Positions 7,435-16,867 are shown, numbered from the stretch's first letter. The stretch is 39,263 bases of DNA from an uncultured Alphaproteobacteria bacterium (GCA_902533625.1 CACAMI010000013.1:1-39263); one strand, 5' to 3'. The notes: generated by a model from the letters alone, not told the origin. Made by a program: numbers and translations.

Positions 7435-8637
7435 CTATTTGTCAATCTCATTCTCATTAATTGGGACAAATCTAGCACTAAGCTCCTCAAATCTATAAAT
7501 CGTATTATTTAAATAAATTCTTGGATTATAAGTGCGAATTGTCTTTACCTGGTTGGACATAGCTAGAAGCAACTTAGACATTTCTAAAATTGCTAAATGT
7601 TTACCCACGCACATATGTATCCCATAGCCAAATCCTAAGTGATCGTTAGTAAGCCTATTAATATTAAATCTGTCAGGCTCGGGGAAAATCCTGTCATCTC
7701 TGTTTGCAGAAGCAAATAATAACATAACTTTGCTACCTTCAGGTATTTTATAGCTCTGAAACTCAATATCTACCGCAGTGGTACGGCAAAAGGACCTTAT
7801 TGGAGAGCTCAGCCTTATTGACTCACTTATCGCAAGTTCAATTTTTGATTTATCATTTCGAACTTCGTCCCATTGATCAGGGTTTTGAGATAAATGCCAA
7901 ATTAAATGCCCAATAGCTGAAATAGTTGTATCCAAACTGGGTGTTGTGTAGTCCCTTATGATTATTGGCACATGCTCTGGCTTAATTTCATCATTTTCCA
8001 ACATTATAAACAATCGGTCAATCCAGCCACCCTTACGTATATTTTCACGGGTAATTTTTCCTTCTATGAATTGCCTCATCTCCGTTATTTTTCTAACACC
8101 ATCCTGGCCACGTGAGTTTTGTATACCCAAAATATTAAAAGCGGCATCAGCCCAATTTAACATATTTCTTTTTCCAAATTCGGGCAGCCCTATCATGTCT
8201 CTCACAATTTCTAACGGTAGGATAGGAGCTAATTCCTTCATTACATCGAAACCATCTTGCTTCAAAATCAACTTATTAATGATTTTTACTGCAAACTCTT
8301 CTACTCTTGTTTCAATTAGCTTAAGAGATTTTGGCATCAAAGGTGGAGCCATGGCTTTCCTGAGCTCAGAGTGTACTGGAGGATCTGATGATAAGATATT
8401 TCCCTTAAGAAAACTGGAACCAAAATCATCTGCTGCGACACCGTTAGAATTAATAAAAATTCGATGGTTTTGAAGGGCATACTTCACAGATTCATAATGC
8501 GTAAATGCATAAGCTCCCAACTTTTTAAGGTATACAACCGGACCCAATCCTCGCATCAATTCATATTCAGGATAAGGGTCTCTTATCACATCTTCAGAAT
8601 AAAAGTCTTTCTCATATGTGGGAATAGGCTTACTCAT
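7435..8637 (-). CDS. Cytochrome P450
   Basis: A 400-residue soluble bacterial P450, a haem monooxygenase. The haem-ligand loop is GFGYGIHMCVGKH with the axial Cys at 343. The ExxR motif is ESIRLSSPIR, and FPEPDRFNINR is the meander region. The oxygen-activating I-helix segment reads YTTPSLDTTISAIGH rather than the common AGxDT, with D-T-T retained. No ferredoxin or reductase gene lies nearby, so electron partners must come from elsewhere. It is the first gene of the minus-strand operon and its start faces the acyl-CoA ligase gene across a 125-base divergent region. An initial hydroxylation in the operon's pathway is a reasonable inference; the substrate is unknown. Confidence 0.92.
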   Translation of the reverse strand: MSKPIPTYEKDFYSEDVIRDPYPEYELMRGLGPVVYLKKLGAYAFTHYESVKYALQNHRIFINSNGVAADDFGSSFLKGNILSSDPPVHSELRKAMAPPLMPKSLKLIETRVEEFAVKIINKLILKQDGFDVMKELAPILPLEIVRDMIGLPEFGKRNMLNWADAAFNILGIQNSRGQDGVRKITEMRQFIEGKITRENIRKGGWIDRLFIMLENDEIKPEHVPIIIRDYTTPSLDTTISAIGHLIWHLSQNPDQWDEVRNDKSKIELAISESIRLSSPIRSFCRTTAVDIEFQSYKIPEGSKVMLLFASANRDDRIFPEPDRFNINRLTNDHLGFGYGIHMCVGKHLAILEMSKLLLAMSNQVKTIRTYNPRIYLNNTIYRFEELSARFVPINENEIDK

Positions 8638-8690
8638 AGTACCAATATATAGATAATTTCGGACGTAAGTTACAATTAAAAGGTCTCAGG

Positions 8691-8718
8691 TTGTCTAGCA
8701 AGAGTAGAAGCATATTTT
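8691..8718 (+). promoter_or_regulatory. Possible sigma70-type promoter for the acyl-CoA ligase gene
   Basis: TTGTCT at 8691-8696 and TATTTT at 8713-8718 are separated by 16 bases, in the divergent region between the P450 and the acyl-CoA ligase. Each hexamer is an imperfect match, and chance occurrence in AT-rich DNA is likely, so this is tentative. A perfect AAGGAGG (8722-8728) follows but has no usable start codon at normal spacing. Confidence 0.25.
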
Positions 8719-8762
8719 TATAAGGAGGTTTTCGTCAATTGATTTAGAAACAAAAATAGTTC

Positions 8763-10481
8763 ATGTTTGATATGGTTAATTATCTTTCAGAAGAAATAAA
8801 AAATAACGCTGCAAAAAAAAAATTAAAGGCTAAGTCATTGACTATCAGTAACGAAAATTTTGATTATCAAAGATTGCGCTCCTCTTTTAAACTCAGTGTA
8901 CCCCAGAATTTTAATTTTGCTTTTGATGTTTTATCAAAAACGGCAGCTGATGATGAAAAAGTAGCCCTAATTGCAATAGAGAAAAACGGTGAAGACTACA
9001 AACAAGTGACCTATAAAGACTTGGATAAATCTTCCTCTAGATTTGCAAATGCTCTCTTGAATCTTGGTATTGAAAAAAAAGATAAAGTCCTTGTAATTCT
9101 TCCGAGAGTTCCGGAGTGGTACAGTGTGCTATTTGGTTGTGCAAAAATGGGAGCGGTAGCAATGCCAGGCACCACCTTATTAACTGCAAATGATATAGAA
9201 TATAGAGTTGTAACCTCCAAGGCTAAAGCAATAGTCGTGTCCAAACTACATTCTGATGCTGTTGAGCAGATAAAAAGCAACTGTCCTACTCTCCAGCATA
9301 TTATTCTTGTTAGAGGAGAAAGAAATGGTTGGTCTAGTTTTGAGACCCTCTGTAATATGTCTTCCGATCATATTGACAGAAGTATGGTTCCCCCAACAAA
9401 ATCAGAAGACCCTATGCTCATATATTTTACTTCTGGAAGCACGGCTATGCCCAAAATGGTGGAACGTGATCATGCGTATGGTCTCTCACATCTCATAACA
9501 AAAACTTACTGGCAGGATCTCAAAAAGGATGATATCCATTGGACCCTCACCGATACAGGCTGGGCAAAAGCAGCATGGGGAATCCTTTATCCCCAGTTTC
9601 TCGCAGGATGCACCATTGTTCTTTTTAATGGGGAGGGCTTTGACCTAGAAGCCCACCTAAAGATCATTGAAAAACACCGTGTGACTACCTTTTGCGCCCC
9701 GCCTACCGTCTATCGTATGATGGCTCAAGCGGACCTTTCTCATGCAGACTTTAGCTCACTGAGGCATTGTCTAAGTGCTGGGGAGCCCTTAAACCCCGAG
9801 GCAATGAAATCATGGGAAACCTCTACCGGATGCAAAATATATGAAGGGTATGGTCAAACCGAAACAATATGTATAGCTGCTAATTTTCCAGGTATGGAAA
9901 TTAGACCTGGCTCAATGGGAAAGCCCTGCCCAGGCCTCACCGTGGATATTATCGATGATGAAGGGAATATTTTAGGTGAAGGTGAAATTGGGCATATTGC
10001 AGTCAAAATCACTGAAACCTACCCTCCGGGCTTATTTACAGGTTATTTTGAAGATGACGATAAAACTAAGCAGGTATTTCAGAACGGATGGTACTACACT
10101 GGTGATACAGCTAAGAAGGACAAAGACGGCTATATATGGTTCGTGGGCCGCTCAGACGATATTATCTCCTCAGCTGGATATCGAATAAGTCCTTTTGAAG
10201 TGGAAAGTGCATTGGTGGAGCATGAGGCAGTTGCCGAGTCTGCAGTAGTTGCAAAACCTGATAATTTAAGAGGAGAGATAGTAAAGGCCTATATCATTCT
10301 TGCGAAAAACTATGTACCCTCTGAAGTATTGATTAAGGAAATTCAGGATTTTGTCAAAAAACATTCTGCACCTTATAAATACCCCAGAGAAATAGAATTT
10401 GTTGAGAGCTTACCAAAAACAATATCAGGTAAGATACGGAGAGTTGAGTTACGTGAACGTGCTGTCAAAAGCAATAACTAA
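8763..10481 (+). CDS. AMP-forming medium-chain-type acyl-CoA synthetase (ACSM-like)
   Basis: A 572-residue member of the ANL superfamily. It activates a carboxylic acid with ATP to an acyl-adenylate and then to acyl-CoA. Motifs run in order: the phosphate loop YFTSGSTAMPK (about 221-231), EGYGQTET, YYTGDTAKKDKDGYIWFVGR, the hinge SAGYRISPFEVE and the adenylation lysine K557 in KTISGKIRR. The N-terminal extension and the sequence around DTGWAKAAWG are typical of the medium-chain/acetyl-CoA-synthetase-like branch. An in-frame stop sits just before the ATG at 8763; a second ATG at codon 4 is also possible. A rhodanese gene follows after 29 bases on the same strand. The acid substrate is not determinable. 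Confidence 0.9.
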   Translation: MFDMVNYLSEEIKNNAAKKKLKAKSLTISNENFDYQRLRSSFKLSVPQNFNFAFDVLSKTAADDEKVALIAIEKNGEDYKQVTYKDLDKSSSRFANALLNLGIEKKDKVLVILPRVPEWYSVLFGCAKMGAVAMPGTTLLTANDIEYRVVTSKAKAIVVSKLHSDAVEQIKSNCPTLQHIILVRGERNGWSSFETLCNMSSDHIDRSMVPPTKSEDPMLIYFTSGSTAMPKMVERDHAYGLSHLITKTYWQDLKKDDIHWTLTDTGWAKAAWGILYPQFLAGCTIVLFNGEGFDLEAHLKIIEKHRVTTFCAPPTVYRMMAQADLSHADFSSLRHCLSAGEPLNPEAMKSWETSTGCKIYEGYGQTETICIAANFPGMEIRPGSMGKPCPGLTVDIIDDEGNILGEGEIGHIAVKITETYPPGLFTGYFEDDDKTKQVFQNGWYYTGDTAKKDKDGYIWFVGRSDDIISSAGYRISPFEVESALVEHEAVAESAVVAKPDNLRGEIVKAYIILAKNYVPSEVLIKEIQDFVKKHSAPYKYPREIEFVESLPKTISGKIRRVELRERAVKSNN

Positions 10482-10510
10482 AAATATATTTTTATAAAAG
10501 TGAGGTCTAC

Positions 10511-10915
10511 ATGAAAAAATTAAAAAAGAGCGTTAATGCCATGGTATCTTCAGCGAAGGCACGCATAGCAGAAATTACTGCTGAAGAAGCTAAGGACTTT
10601 TTCGATAGCGAAAATGTATTAATAGTTGATATAAGAGACGTAAGAGAGCGACAAAAGTTAGGCTTTATACCAGGGAGCTATCACGCCCCACGCGGTATGC
10701 TTGAATTTTGGATTGACCCTGAAAGTCCTTATTACAAGGAAATCTTTGGTCAAGATAAGCGATATGTATTTCATTGTGCCGCAGGTTGGAGATCTGCTCT
10801 TGCAGTAGAAACACTAAATGACATGGGCTTCCAAGCCGAACATATTTCAGATGGCTTTGCTGGCTGGATAAAAGCTAAAGGACCAATTGAGTATCCAGAA
10901 CCGAAGAAAAAGTAA
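10511..10915 (+). CDS. Rhodanese-domain sulfurtransferase
   Basis: A 134-residue single-domain rhodanese. The catalytic Cys is C89 in VFHCAAGWRSA, the active-site loop that carries a persulfide. The CH2 motifs IVDIRDVRER and GFIPGSYHAPRG, and the closing DGFAGW, are all present. Its role would be transfer of sulfane sulfur or thiosulfate:cyanide-type chemistry; the partner is unknown. GAGG lies six bases before the ATG. It follows the acyl-CoA synthetase by 29 bases and is probably cotranscribed with it. A convergent ligase gene ends 61 bases downstream. Confidence 0.9.
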   Translation: MKKLKKSVNAMVSSAKARIAEITAEEAKDFFDSENVLIVDIRDVRERQKLGFIPGSYHAPRGMLEFWIDPESPYYKEIFGQDKRYVFHCAAGWRSALAVETLNDMGFQAEHISDGFAGWIKAKGPIEYPEPKKK

Positions 10916-10976
10916 CCAGACTTTCTTTTAGTTGACCGATCCATGTTTTAATTTTCATTATTTTGAGACAAAGTGA

Positions 10977-12590
10977 TTAGTTAATCTCCAGATAGATTCC
11001 TTCTTGAAAATTTTCCTTTAACTTGAACTTTTGTATCTTTCCGGAACCTGTTAGCGGAAACTTTTCAATAGAAACCCAGATAGTTGGAGTTTTTTGTGGA
11101 GACATATGTTTTCGACAAAATTCTTTTAGATCAATAGCTGAAACTTCTTTGTCCGCAAAACAGATAAATGCTCCAATTAACTCTCCCCATTTCTGATCTG
11201 GGATACCCACAACGGCAATATCGGAGATACCCGGGTGCTCCCTAAGAACATTTTCAATTTCTGCTGGGTAATGATTTTCACCCCCCCGAATAATCATTTC
11301 TTTTACTCTTCCTGTAATAGTAACATATCCCCGTTCATCCATAAATCCCAGATCCCCTGTATGGAGCCATCCTTCATTATCAATTGTCTGCACTGTAGCT
11401 TCTACATTGCCATAATAGCACAACATGGTTGAGGGACCTCGAGCACAAATCTCACCAATAGTTCCAACTGGAAGGATATCGCGCTCATTTACCGACTGAA
11501 TAGAGACATCAGTGTGATTTATAGGTTGGCCTATCGTAGAGCAAATGTCCTCAATAGAATCCGTAAGGTGATGTTGAGTAATTACAGGACAATGTTCTGT
11601 CTGGCCATAAAGGGTGGAAAACTTGCATCCAAAACTTTTCTGGACACGACGCACCATTTCTGGAGCAACATTGGCGCCCCCACAGCTTAACACTTCCAAG
11701 CTACTTACCTCACACGGGTTAGATTCCTGTTCTTCCAATATAGCCAATGCTGTTGTCGGTACACTTAAAATAATTTTGGCCTTAAATTTCTCAATTAAAC
11801 TTATGACAATTCTAGGTTCAAAAAATGAAACTAATATCATCCGACATCGAGAGTTTAAACATCCCAATGTTACCATACCACAGCCACTTGTATGAAACAT
11901 TGGCATGATATTAATCCAAGAGGACTCTTGGATGACCTTACAACGACCAGCATAAAATTTTGCATTATTCAGTAGGCCTAAGTGAGATAAAACTGCTCCC
12001 TTAGGAAACCCAGTAGTACCAGAAGTATACTGGATCTGAGCTGCGTCCTCCGGCATAACGATAGGCAATAACTGGTTGTTGTTAAAATTCTGGAACAAAG
12101 CTGCATGATTAGTAATATCTGTAATCTCTCTTACCTTGTCATTACCATCTGTAGCCCGACTTGCTATCTCAGCCATAGGATTTCCACGAAATTTAGCCAC
12201 CAGAAAAAGCCCAACGGCATCTGATTGCTCTATTATATAGCGTAACTCTTTAGCTTGTAATGCAGGATTGGCAGTAACAATAACAAGACCTGCCAACCCT
12301 GCAGCATACTCTATTAGAACCCATTCAGGGTTATTAGGTGACCAAAGAACTATGTGTTCACCTTTCTGAAAACGACTTGCTAAAGACTTAGCTAATCTAA
12401 GACTATCCCTATAAAGGGCCTTATAAGTCCATCTTCTATCTACTTTACCTAATTGGGTGACTTCAACTAATGCTTCTGAGGAACCATTACTTTTTGAAAC
12501 ATCAGAAAGTAATTCACCAATAGTATTTTTACTGAAAATCACATCCTTCTGAGCAGGAAAATAAGACTGGGTCAAGGAAACTTCGTACAC
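10977..12590 (-). CDS. AMP-forming acyl-CoA ligase (FadD-like)
   Basis: A 537-residue ANL-superfamily ligase from a different branch than the one at 8763. Motifs are IQYTSGTTGFPKG (TSGTTGFPK at 189-197), STLYGQTEH, LHTGDLGFMDERGYVTITGR, IIRGGENHYPAEIE and K518 in LTGSGKIQK. The N terminus MYEVSLTQSYF is the type seen in the 45-codon remnant at 2202-2339. Translation starts with GTG at 12588-12590, with GAGAG about six bases upstream. The gene is alone on its strand, divergent from the NDP-forming synthetase at 12735. It likely activates a fatty or other hydrophobic acid for beta-oxidation-type degradation; the specific acid is unknown. Confidence 0.9.
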   Translation of the reverse strand: MYEVSLTQSYFPAQKDVIFSKNTIGELLSDVSKSNGSSEALVEVTQLGKVDRRWTYKALYRDSLRLAKSLASRFQKGEHIVLWSPNNPEWVLIEYAAGLAGLVIVTANPALQAKELRYIIEQSDAVGLFLVAKFRGNPMAEIASRATDGNDKVREITDITNHAALFQNFNNNQLLPIVMPEDAAQIQYTSGTTGFPKGAVLSHLGLLNNAKFYAGRCKVIQESSWINIMPMFHTSGCGMVTLGCLNSRCRMILVSFFEPRIVISLIEKFKAKIILSVPTTALAILEEQESNPCEVSSLEVLSCGGANVAPEMVRRVQKSFGCKFSTLYGQTEHCPVITQHHLTDSIEDICSTIGQPINHTDVSIQSVNERDILPVGTIGEICARGPSTMLCYYGNVEATVQTIDNEGWLHTGDLGFMDERGYVTITGRVKEMIIRGGENHYPAEIENVLREHPGISDIAVVGIPDQKWGELIGAFICFADKEVSAIDLKEFCRKHMSPQKTPTIWVSIEKFPLTGSGKIQKFKLKENFQEGIYLEIN

Positions 12591-12653
12591 ACTAAACTCT
12601 CATAGATTTATTTACAAAAATATTAGTTTGTCTGCTAATTTTGTAAATCTGTT

Positions 12654-12683
12654 TTGACAACAAATTTGTGCAAGATATATGAT
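12654..12683 (+). promoter_or_regulatory. Likely sigma70 promoter with palindromic spacer, upstream of the NDP-forming synthetase
   Basis: A perfect TTGACA (12654-12659) is followed after 18 bases by TATGAT (12678-12683), one mismatch from consensus, placing a start site near 12690 and a leader of about 45 bases before the ATG at 12735. The spacer contains the perfect 10-base palindrome ACAAATTTGT at 12660-12669. A repressor bound there would block RNA polymerase, so this is a candidate operator. The regulator is not identified. Confidence 0.55.
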
Positions 12684-12734
12684 TAATGGCCACTACTTTA
12701 GAAATGACCCAAACAAAAACGTAAAATTTACCAG

Positions 12735-14843
12735 ATGAAAGAAAGCCCTAGAAAGAAACTAAGAGACAATCTATCTATTTTGCTCAAACCCAAAAGTTTA
12801 GTTTGTGTGGGAGGGTCCCAAGCTCTTGGTTGTATTCAGGCTTCTAGACGTGCAGGTTACAAAGGTAAAATCTGGGTAGTTAACCCAAAAATTCGTCCCG
12901 TTGAAGGAGCAACTTCAGTTGCTTCTGTTTTCGATATTCCCACTCCTCCGGATGCTGCCTTAATTGCACTTTCAGCTGAAAAAACACCAAAAGTAGTTAG
13001 TGATCTAGCGAAGATAGGTACGAAAGGGGCGGTATCTATTGCATCTGGATTTGCCGAAGTAGATGAAAAGGGGAAAAAACTGCAGGAGGAAATAAAAAAA
13101 GAATCAGGAAGCATGGCTTTCCTGGGTCCAAACGGAATGGGTATGATAAATTTTTTTGATGGTATTGCTGTTTGGGGATCAGATAATCACATGAATAAAG
13201 TTGAAGGAGATGGAGCGGCCTTTATATCCCAAAGTGGGGCGTTTCTTTATAATAGTAGTAATGTCGAAAATGGGTTTCCTATGGGCTATGCAATAAGTAC
13301 AGGGAACCAAGCGGTAATTGATCTTTCAGATTGTATTGATGTGGTATTGCGGGATAAAAGAGTTCGGGCGATTGGTATTTATATTGAAGGCATAAGTAAT
13401 GCACAATCGCTAGGGAAAGCATGCTGGAAAGCAGTGCAAAAAAAAGTTCCGATAATCGCACTTAGAGGCACATCTAATAAAATTAGTGAAAAGGCAACAA
13501 GCAGTCATACAGGCTCAATGATTGTAGATGATGGGCTTTGGGAAGCCTTTAAAATGAAATATTGTATAGTAGAAGTAAAAACTCCGAAGGCTTTAGTTGA
13601 AACCTTAAAATTAATTACCATATCTGGAATTCCAAAAGGCAACAGGCTCGGTGCAGTAACATATTCTGGTGGATTGAATAACTTAATTGCATCCCAGGCA
13701 TCTGAACACGGTTTGGCTTTACCTGATATTCCAGGCTCTAATAAGAAAAAATTAAAATCCATTATGCCTAGCACCGTGCCCATTGCCAACCCATTTGATA
13801 TGAATTTTCCATTTTCATCACGTTCTGGAATATCAATGGAAAATGGAGAAGCTATTGCTGAAGCTATAAATATTTTTGCTAAAGGTATGGCTGACATATT
13901 AGTATTTTTCATAGACATACCCCGTAAGGGAAATTTAGACATTTACAAAATTTGGCTTCCAAGTATAGAAAATCTAGATTTTTTGGCAAAGAAACTAAAG
14001 ATACCAATAGTTGTCGGAGCTCCGTTCCCCGAGGGCATAGAGCCAGAAATAAGACAAACATTAATAGAAAAAGGTGTAGCTCCTTTACTAGGATTTTCAG
14101 AAATTCTTACAGCTTTAGGGACAAGTGCTTCGTGGAATGAAATGTCAAAACATTTAACTAAAAAGAAATATCCTAAGCTTGTCACTTCACTAAGAAAATC
14201 CAAACTTAAATCCAACATCAAAAATGAGTTCCAGTCAAAAAATGATCTTAAGGTTTATGGAATAAATTTTCCTAAATATAAAAAGACAAATAAAAAAAAT
14301 ATTTCAAAAACTCTAAACGAAATGACATATCCTGTAGCATTAAAAATTCTTAGCAATAAGATTTCTCACAAATCCGCAATGGGTGGGGTAAAGTTAAATT
14401 TAATCAATGAATCTTATGTATTGAAAGCTTCAGCAGAAATAGAAAAAAGTTATACTAATACATATGATTCAAACTTTCCGAGTGAGTTTTTATTGGAAGA
14501 AATGGTAACCTTTGAATCAGATGAATATATAATTGGAGCCAAAAAAGATTCAACTATGGGATTGTCTATAATTTTTGGAAAAGGCGGCACGAATGTTGAA
14601 GAAAATAAAAACTTTCGCATATTGCTTTCACCTATAGCAACCTGGGAATTAAAGACAGTACTTGAAAGTTACAAAATTAAAGAAGGCTCAAAACCATTTC
14701 GCGAATTAAAAAAAATGATCCGCATGGTAGAAAAATATGCCATAACCAATTTTAAGAAATTTAGATCTCTAGATCTGAACCCAGTCGTAATAACTAATAA
14801 GAGAGAAGCATTGGCACTTGATGCCCTTCTTGTAAGAGAATAA
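12735..14843 (+). CDS. NDP-forming acyl-CoA synthetase (acetate-CoA ligase family)
   Basis: A 702-residue single-chain enzyme of the ADP-forming acyl-CoA synthetase superfamily. It interconverts acyl-CoA, ADP and phosphate with acid, ATP and CoA through a phosphohistidine. The order is a CoA-binding Rossmann domain (about 15-140, with LGPNGMGMIN at its end), two succinyl-CoA-ligase-like domains (about 150-460) and a C-terminal ATP-grasp domain (about 490-700). The catalytic His258 lies in SSHTGSM and YSGG follows later. In ATP-grasp, the VALKILSNKISHKSAMGGV strand and EEMV are recognisable. It starts at ATG 12735 behind a good promoter, and the MaoC-type gene follows after five bases. It differs in mechanism from the two AMP-forming ligases next door. 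Substrate unknown. Confidence 0.88.
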   Translation: MKESPRKKLRDNLSILLKPKSLVCVGGSQALGCIQASRRAGYKGKIWVVNPKIRPVEGATSVASVFDIPTPPDAALIALSAEKTPKVVSDLAKIGTKGAVSIASGFAEVDEKGKKLQEEIKKESGSMAFLGPNGMGMINFFDGIAVWGSDNHMNKVEGDGAAFISQSGAFLYNSSNVENGFPMGYAISTGNQAVIDLSDCIDVVLRDKRVRAIGIYIEGISNAQSLGKACWKAVQKKVPIIALRGTSNKISEKATSSHTGSMIVDDGLWEAFKMKYCIVEVKTPKALVETLKLITISGIPKGNRLGAVTYSGGLNNLIASQASEHGLALPDIPGSNKKKLKSIMPSTVPIANPFDMNFPFSSRSGISMENGEAIAEAINIFAKGMADILVFFIDIPRKGNLDIYKIWLPSIENLDFLAKKLKIPIVVGAPFPEGIEPEIRQTLIEKGVAPLLGFSEILTALGTSASWNEMSKHLTKKKYPKLVTSLRKSKLKSNIKNEFQSKNDLKVYGINFPKYKKTNKKNISKTLNEMTYPVALKILSNKISHKSAMGGVKLNLINESYVLKASAEIEKSYTNTYDSNFPSEFLLEEMVTFESDEYIIGAKKDSTMGLSIIFGKGGTNVEENKNFRILLSPIATWELKTVLESYKIKEGSKPFRELKKMIRMVEKYAITNFKKFRSLDLNPVVITNKREALALDALLVRE

Positions 14844-14848
14844 AAATA

Positions 14849-15814
14849 ATGAAAAAAGAAAATGATTTATCTCAATATATAGGCTTGGCTGGACCCAGTT
14901 ATGAAGTAGACGTTGAAAGAGGGAAAATAAGAGAATTTGCGAAAGCAATGTACGCCCCAATACCTGATTTCTGTGAAGGCAAGAACCCCATAATACCGGC
15001 CACATTTTTTGTTTCGGCTCCATACACCTGGGGATATTCTCTTGAGAGGCCAAGGGGTACAATATTTTCTTCTGTTGAGCATGATTTTTCTATTCCCTTA
15101 CACGCAGAAGAATCCTTTATTTTTCACAATGGCTTACCAAAAGCCGGTGATAGTTTTCGAGTCAGATCAACCATTGAAAACATTTCGGAAAAGCAAGGTC
15201 ATAGAGGAGGTTTGCTAACTTTCTTTACGGTACTGACAGAATATTATGACAGTCTTGATCAACTGAAAGTGGAACAAAGGTCCGTTACAGTTACTACTAA
15301 AACTTCACCTAATGATTCTGACGGTTGGGCAACAGAGATACCTAAATATAAGCCTTCATACAAAAATTTGGACCCAGGTAAGCCATTTGCAAATATAAAA
15401 AGGCAAAGCTTAGCAGATCTTCTACCAGAAGAGGGCCCCGGCTTAATTGAAACTGGCCCCCTACTTATTCGAGAAATAGTCAGATTTCAAGGTGTTGTAG
15501 GTGAAGATAATGCCCTCCATCATGATGCAACTTGGGCTAAATTAAGTGGCTACCCAACTATTTTTGGCTTAGGAACCCATCAAGCAAGTGCATTAGCTGC
15601 ATATCTCTCCTACTGGATAGACCCAATTTATATTAGAAAATTTCAGTGCAAATTTAAAAATGTTTATTGGCCTGGAGATTCTATATCATACGAAGGGATA
15701 GTTAGGGAAAAGTTTAAATCGGGAGACTATTCCGGAAACTTAATTGATCTATTTTGTTTACGGGACAAAAAGGATATTTTAGTCCACGCTCAAGCTGAAG
15801 TAGCTGATTATTAA
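14849..15814 (+). CDS. MaoC-like double hot-dog enoyl-CoA hydratase/dehydratase
   Basis: A 321-residue protein with two hot-dog halves. The N-terminal half (about 25-150) resembles the FAS1-like dehydratase region, with FAKAMYAPIPDF and IIPATFFVSAPY. The C-terminal half (about 205-315) holds the R-specific hydratase signature: D220 and H225 in VGEDNALHHDATWAKL followed by GLGTHQAS. Such enzymes add or remove water at the enoyl/3-hydroxyacyl-CoA step. It starts five bases after the NDP-forming synthetase and is surely in the same transcript, so the pair probably activates and then hydrates an unusual acid. The chain-length or ring specificity cannot be read. Confidence 0.85.
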   Translation: MKKENDLSQYIGLAGPSYEVDVERGKIREFAKAMYAPIPDFCEGKNPIIPATFFVSAPYTWGYSLERPRGTIFSSVEHDFSIPLHAEESFIFHNGLPKAGDSFRVRSTIENISEKQGHRGGLLTFFTVLTEYYDSLDQLKVEQRSVTVTTKTSPNDSDGWATEIPKYKPSYKNLDPGKPFANIKRQSLADLLPEEGPGLIETGPLLIREIVRFQGVVGEDNALHHDATWAKLSGYPTIFGLGTHQASALAAYLSYWIDPIYIRKFQCKFKNVYWPGDSISYEGIVREKFKSGDYSGNLIDLFCLRDKKDILVHAQAEVADY

Positions 15815-15887
15815 GCCTCTCTGATAAGCTTGGTTAAATATTTTAATTTAATCATGAAAATCCATTATTCTTGTTATTTATATTTGA

Positions 15888-16847
15888 ATGACTAAATGTC
15901 TATTGGAGCATTTTACTGATAAGGAGCCTCTATTGGCACTTGTTAAAACGGGAATATTAATGGTCATTATGACCTTTATTGTGACATTACTCGGATCTTT
16001 ATTGGGTGGATTTCAGGGGATGATTATAGCTGTATTATTTGCTGGCACTATGAACATCTTTGCCTGGTATAAATCAGATAGTTTGGTCCTAAGAATATAC
16101 AAAGCTAAGTTAGCACCGAAGCAAAGTGAATTATCTAAAATAGTTAGATCGCTATCTAGAAAAGCAAAAATGCCTATTCCGAAGGTTTTTATTATCGACA
16201 ACTCTCAGCCAAATGCATTTGCCACAGGCAGAAATCCAGAGAATTCATCTGTGGCCGCGACTACAGGCTTATTGAAACAACTATCAAAAGAGGAAATAAG
16301 TGCCGTCATGGCACATGAACTAGCTCACATAAAGAATAGAGACACCACCATAATGGTTATCACGGCAACTTTTGCTGGTGCCATCTCTATGTTAGCAAAT
16401 TTCGCGATGTTTTTCGGATCACGTAGAGGAAGTGGTATTGGCATAATAGGAACAATAGCTTTGATGATCTTAGCACCAATGGCTGCATCCTTAGTGCAAA
16501 TGGCCATAAGCCGTGGAAGAGAGTATGAGGCTGATAGGATTGGCGCTGAGATCTGTGGAAACCCTAGTTGGCTTGCGTCTGCCTTAAAATCCATTCAACG
16601 TATGGCTAACAGTTTAGACAATGACATTGCGGAACAGAATCCTAGTACTGCGCACATGTTTATTATAAATCCTTTGCACGCCCATAAGCATGACCGATTA
16701 TTTTCAACCCACCCTAGTACTGAAAATAGGGTAGCTGCACTTAAGGCTATGGAACCAAATTACCAAGCTAGCACCTCTATACCTAAAGTATCCTCTTCCC
16801 TTAAAAAGAAAAGGAAGCAAGATCCAAACCCCTGGTCAAGCAATTAA
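15888..16847 (+). CDS. htpX: HtpX membrane zinc metalloprotease
   Basis: A 319-residue M48-family inner-membrane protease that degrades misfolded membrane proteins. The zinc site is MAHELAH (H143, E144, H147), with the third ligand E214 in [10 protein letters not shown]. Two N-terminal hydrophobic segments (about 19-60) and two more around 155-205 span the membrane. [15 protein letters not shown] and PNAFATGR are typical of HtpX. The basic C-terminal tail ending NPWSSN is of the kind seen in alphaproteobacterial HtpX. The first 15 residues are less usual and a downstream start is possible. It sits 73 bases after the MaoC-like gene and is functionally unrelated to it. Confidence 0.92.
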   Translation: MTKCLLEHFTDKEPLLALVKTGILMVIMTFIVTLLGSLLGGFQGMIIAVLFAGTMNIFAWYKSDSLVLRIYKAKLAPKQSELSKIVRSLSRKAKMPIPKVFIIDNSQPNAFATGRNPENSSVAATTGLLKQLSKEEISAVMAHELAHIKNRDTTIMVITATFAGAISMLANFAMFFGSRRGSGIGIIGTIALMILAPMAASLVQMAISRGREYEADRIGAEICGNPSWLASALKSIQRMANSLDNDIAEQNPSTAHMFIINPLHAHKHDRLFSTHPSTENRVAALKAMEPNYQASTSIPKVSSSLKKKRKQDPNPWSSN

Positions 16848-16867
16848 TCCAAAGCAGTGTGAATTTT

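Noticed and set aside
15009-15218. Longer frames on other reading frames inside the MaoC-like and synthetase genes
   Set aside because: They lie wholly within genes with clear motifs and have no ribosome-binding site or recognisable domain.
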